Of a stretch of 64,000 nucleotides of DNA, positions 62,729 to 64,000 are shown piece by piece. The stretch is from PALSA-555 sp963731625. GTDB lineage: Bacteria; Actinomycetota; Acidimicrobiia; IMCC26256; PALSA-555. The position numbers were made by a program, and so were the translations under genes. The DNA lies in NCBI GenBank assembly GCA_963731625.1, contig CAVSWH010000004.1, positions 558,001-622,000 of the forward strand, written 5' to 3'. Each line of letters opens with the position of its first letter. The first letter of the stretch is position 1. The notes under the pieces are model-generated. The model was given only the letters and a program-made list of their open reading frames with translations. It had not been told where the DNA came from and did not search any database.

Positions 62729-63535
62729 GTGCCGTTCGGACCGGAGGCGGTGGCGCTCGACGGCACCGTCGCCCTCGTCACCGGCGCGGCGCAGGGCATC
62801 GGCGCGTCGACGGCCGTCACCCTCGCTCGCTTCGGGGCGGACGTGGCCGGGTGCGACCGCAACGAGGCGGGGCTCGCCGACACGGCGGCCGCGGTCGAGG
62901 CGACCGGGCGACGCTTCCTCTCGGGGCTGCTCGACGTGCGCGACGGGGACGCGGTGCGCGCCTGGCTCGACGACGTCGCGGCCACCTACGGGCACCTCGA
63001 CGTGCTCGTCAACAACGCGGGCGGCGGCTTCTACGCGCCGTTCGCGGCGGTGAGCGAGAAGGGGCAACGCTCCCTGATCGACGAGAACTTCACGAGCGTC
63101 ACCCACTTCGTGCGGGGCTGCTCGGCGCTGCTGCGCGACGGCGCCTCGATCGTGAACGTGACGTCCATCGAGGCGTCGCGCGCCGCACCCGGCTTCGGCG
63201 TGTACGCGGCGATGAAGGCGGCGGTGGAGAGCCTCACGAAGACCCTCGCGCTCGAGCTCGCGCCCCGCCGCATCCGGGTCAACGCGGTCGCGCCCGACGC
63301 GATGCCCACGCCCGGTGACGCCGACCTGGCCGAGGCGGTGGACGCCGGGGGCCGCGAGGCCTACGGCCGGAAGGTGCCGCTCGGCTGGGGCGACGTCGAC
63401 GACGCCGCGGGCGCCGTCGTCTATCTCGCGTCGGACCTCGCCCGCTGGGTCACAGGCACGGTGCTGCACGTCGACGGCGGCAGTCACGCGGCGTCCGGCT
63501 GGGTGCGCCGTGACGACGGCACGTACCAGCCGTAG
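62729..63535 (+). CDS. SDR-family dehydrogenase
   Basis: A 268-residue SDR: TGAAQGIG, VNNAGGG, YAAMK, and a C-terminal HVDGGSHAASGW. GTG start, cotranscribed with the crotonase, which it could follow as a 3-hydroxyacyl-CoA dehydrogenase. CDRNEA after strand two points to either cofactor. Confidence 0.85.
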   Translation: MPFGPEAVALDGTVALVTGAAQGIGASTAVTLARFGADVAGCDRNEAGLADTAAAVEATGRRFLSGLLDVRDGDAVRAWLDDVAATYGHLDVLVNNAGGGFYAPFAAVSEKGQRSLIDENFTSVTHFVRGCSALLRDGASIVNVTSIEASRAAPGFGVYAAMKAAVESLTKTLALELAPRRIRVNAVAPDAMPTPGDADLAEAVDAGGREAYGRKVPLGWGDVDDAAGAVVYLASDLARWVTGTVLHVDGGSHAASGWVRRDDGTYQP

Positions 63536-63543
63536 CGGGCTCG

Positions 63544-64000
63544 CTACTCGACGGCGCCGCCGAGGTAGGCCCGCTGGAGGGTCTCGCCGACCTCGGCGGG
63601 GGTTCCGGTGTACTGGATCTGACCGTGCAGCATGATCGCCGCCGCGTTCGCGACGCCGAGCACCTCGTGCGCGAACTGCTCGACGATGAGGATCGCGACG
63701 TCCTCGGCGGCGATGCGGCCGACGGCCGCGTAGAGCTCCTCGACGATGAGCGGCGCGAGCCCCATTGACAGCTCGTCGAGCATCAGCACCCTCGGTTTGG
63801 TGGCCATCGCCCGCGCCATGGCCAGCATCTGCTGCTCGCCGCCCGACAGCGTGCCGGCCACCTGCTTGCGGCGCTCGGCGAGGCGCGGGAACCGCTCGAA
63901 GGCGCGCTCCTCGACGTCGCGGAGCGACACGCCGGCGTAGGTGATCATGCGGAGGTTCTCGAGCACGGTGAGGTTCGGGAACACGCCGCGGCCCTCGGGG
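63544..64000 (-). CDS. Branched-chain amino acid-type ABC transporter ATPase, LivF-like (5' end beyond window)
   Basis: About 152 residues of an ABC ATPase: signature LSGGEQQMLAMARAM, Walker B RVLMLDELSMGLAP, and IVEQFAHE at the H-loop position. PEGRGVFPNLTVLENL is typical of LivF, the second ATPase of HAAT-family importers. The Walker A lies outside the right edge. Such importers often carry aromatic acids or steroid acids in catabolic islands. Translation runs to the edge in frame, so the start is not in this window. Confidence 0.88.
   Translation of the reverse strand, partial: PEGRGVFPNLTVLENLRMITYAGVSLRDVEERAFERFPRLAERRKQVAGTLSGGEQQMLAMARAMATKPRVLMLDELSMGLAPLIVEELYAAVGRIAAEDVAILIVEQFAHEVLGVANAAAIMLHGQIQYTGTPAEVGETLQRAYLGGAVE

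Noticed and set aside
1..64000. tRNA, rRNA, CRISPR arrays, insertion sequences and integrases
   Set aside because: No repeat-spacer pattern, transposase-like reading frame, or cloverleaf was recognised; the whole window is protein-coding.

Overview
The window is very GC-rich (about 70% or more by eye) and tightly packed, with many GTG starts, four-base ATGA/GTGA gene overlaps and almost no long intergenic gaps (none over 300 bases). Gene content points to an actinobacterium outside the well-studied genera, perhaps Acidimicrobiia-like: F420/flavin LLM oxidoreductases, a KstR-type TetR regulator, steroid-type acyl-CoA dehydrogenase pairs, and a secreted glycine-rich protein with a Thr-rich tail. 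This placement is inference.

Layout. 1-3644: minus-strand operon resembling the mycobacterial igr (ChsE/ChsH) cholesterol side-chain operon: ACAD, MaoC-DUF35, ACAD, MaoC, running off the left edge. 3733-4677: secreted Gly-rich protein. 4833-11688: minus-strand operon of two DUF35 proteins, two thiolase-fold lipid-transfer proteins, an ACAD and a two-domain CaiB CoA-transferase. 11709-13609: KstR-like regulator with an SDR, and a divergent cupin. 14213-18154: amidohydrolase, Rieske oxygenase, Rieske ferredoxin, CoA-transferase. 18157-21917: an ACAD pair with a hydrolase and a SnoaL-like protein. 22010-25802: SDR, then TetR-LLM-P450. 25830-33300: PhyH dioxygenase, two SDRs, LLM proteins and LutABC. 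33308-38334: P450-TetR, ACAD, BKACE, LLM. 38336-50399: a DUF7064-like protein, a 3alpha-HSD-like SDR, two D-aminoacylase-type amidohydrolases, a second TIM-barrel amidohydrolase, cyclase, ADH and ALDH. 50518-57832: cNMP-binding protein, FadD3-like CoA ligase, esterase, LLM, third amidohydrolase, two M24-type proteins. 57975-63535: FadE34-like fused ACAD operon, enoyl-CoA hydratase and SDRs. 63544-64000: start of a LivF-type ABC gene.

How it fits together. The genes read as an island for degrading a steroid or similar polycyclic isoprenoid: P450/PhyH/Rieske hydroxylation, CoA activation (FadD3-like ligase, CaiB transferases), side-chain dehydrogenation (ChsE-type pairs and a FadE34-like fusion), hydration (MaoC pair), retro-aldol or thiolytic cleavage (Ltp/DUF35), and many SDR/ADH/ALDH redox steps. 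Six sites matching or nearly matching the KstR operator TNNAACNNGTTNNA lie in front of these operons, and a KstR-like gene sits among them. The steroid-ring genes (kstD, kshAB, hsaABCD) are not in the window, so the substrate is not proven.

Three genes (CaiB fusion, a DUF35 protein, an alpha/beta hydrolase) are each broken by an apparent single-base shift in GC-rich sequence; sequence error is as likely as real decay.
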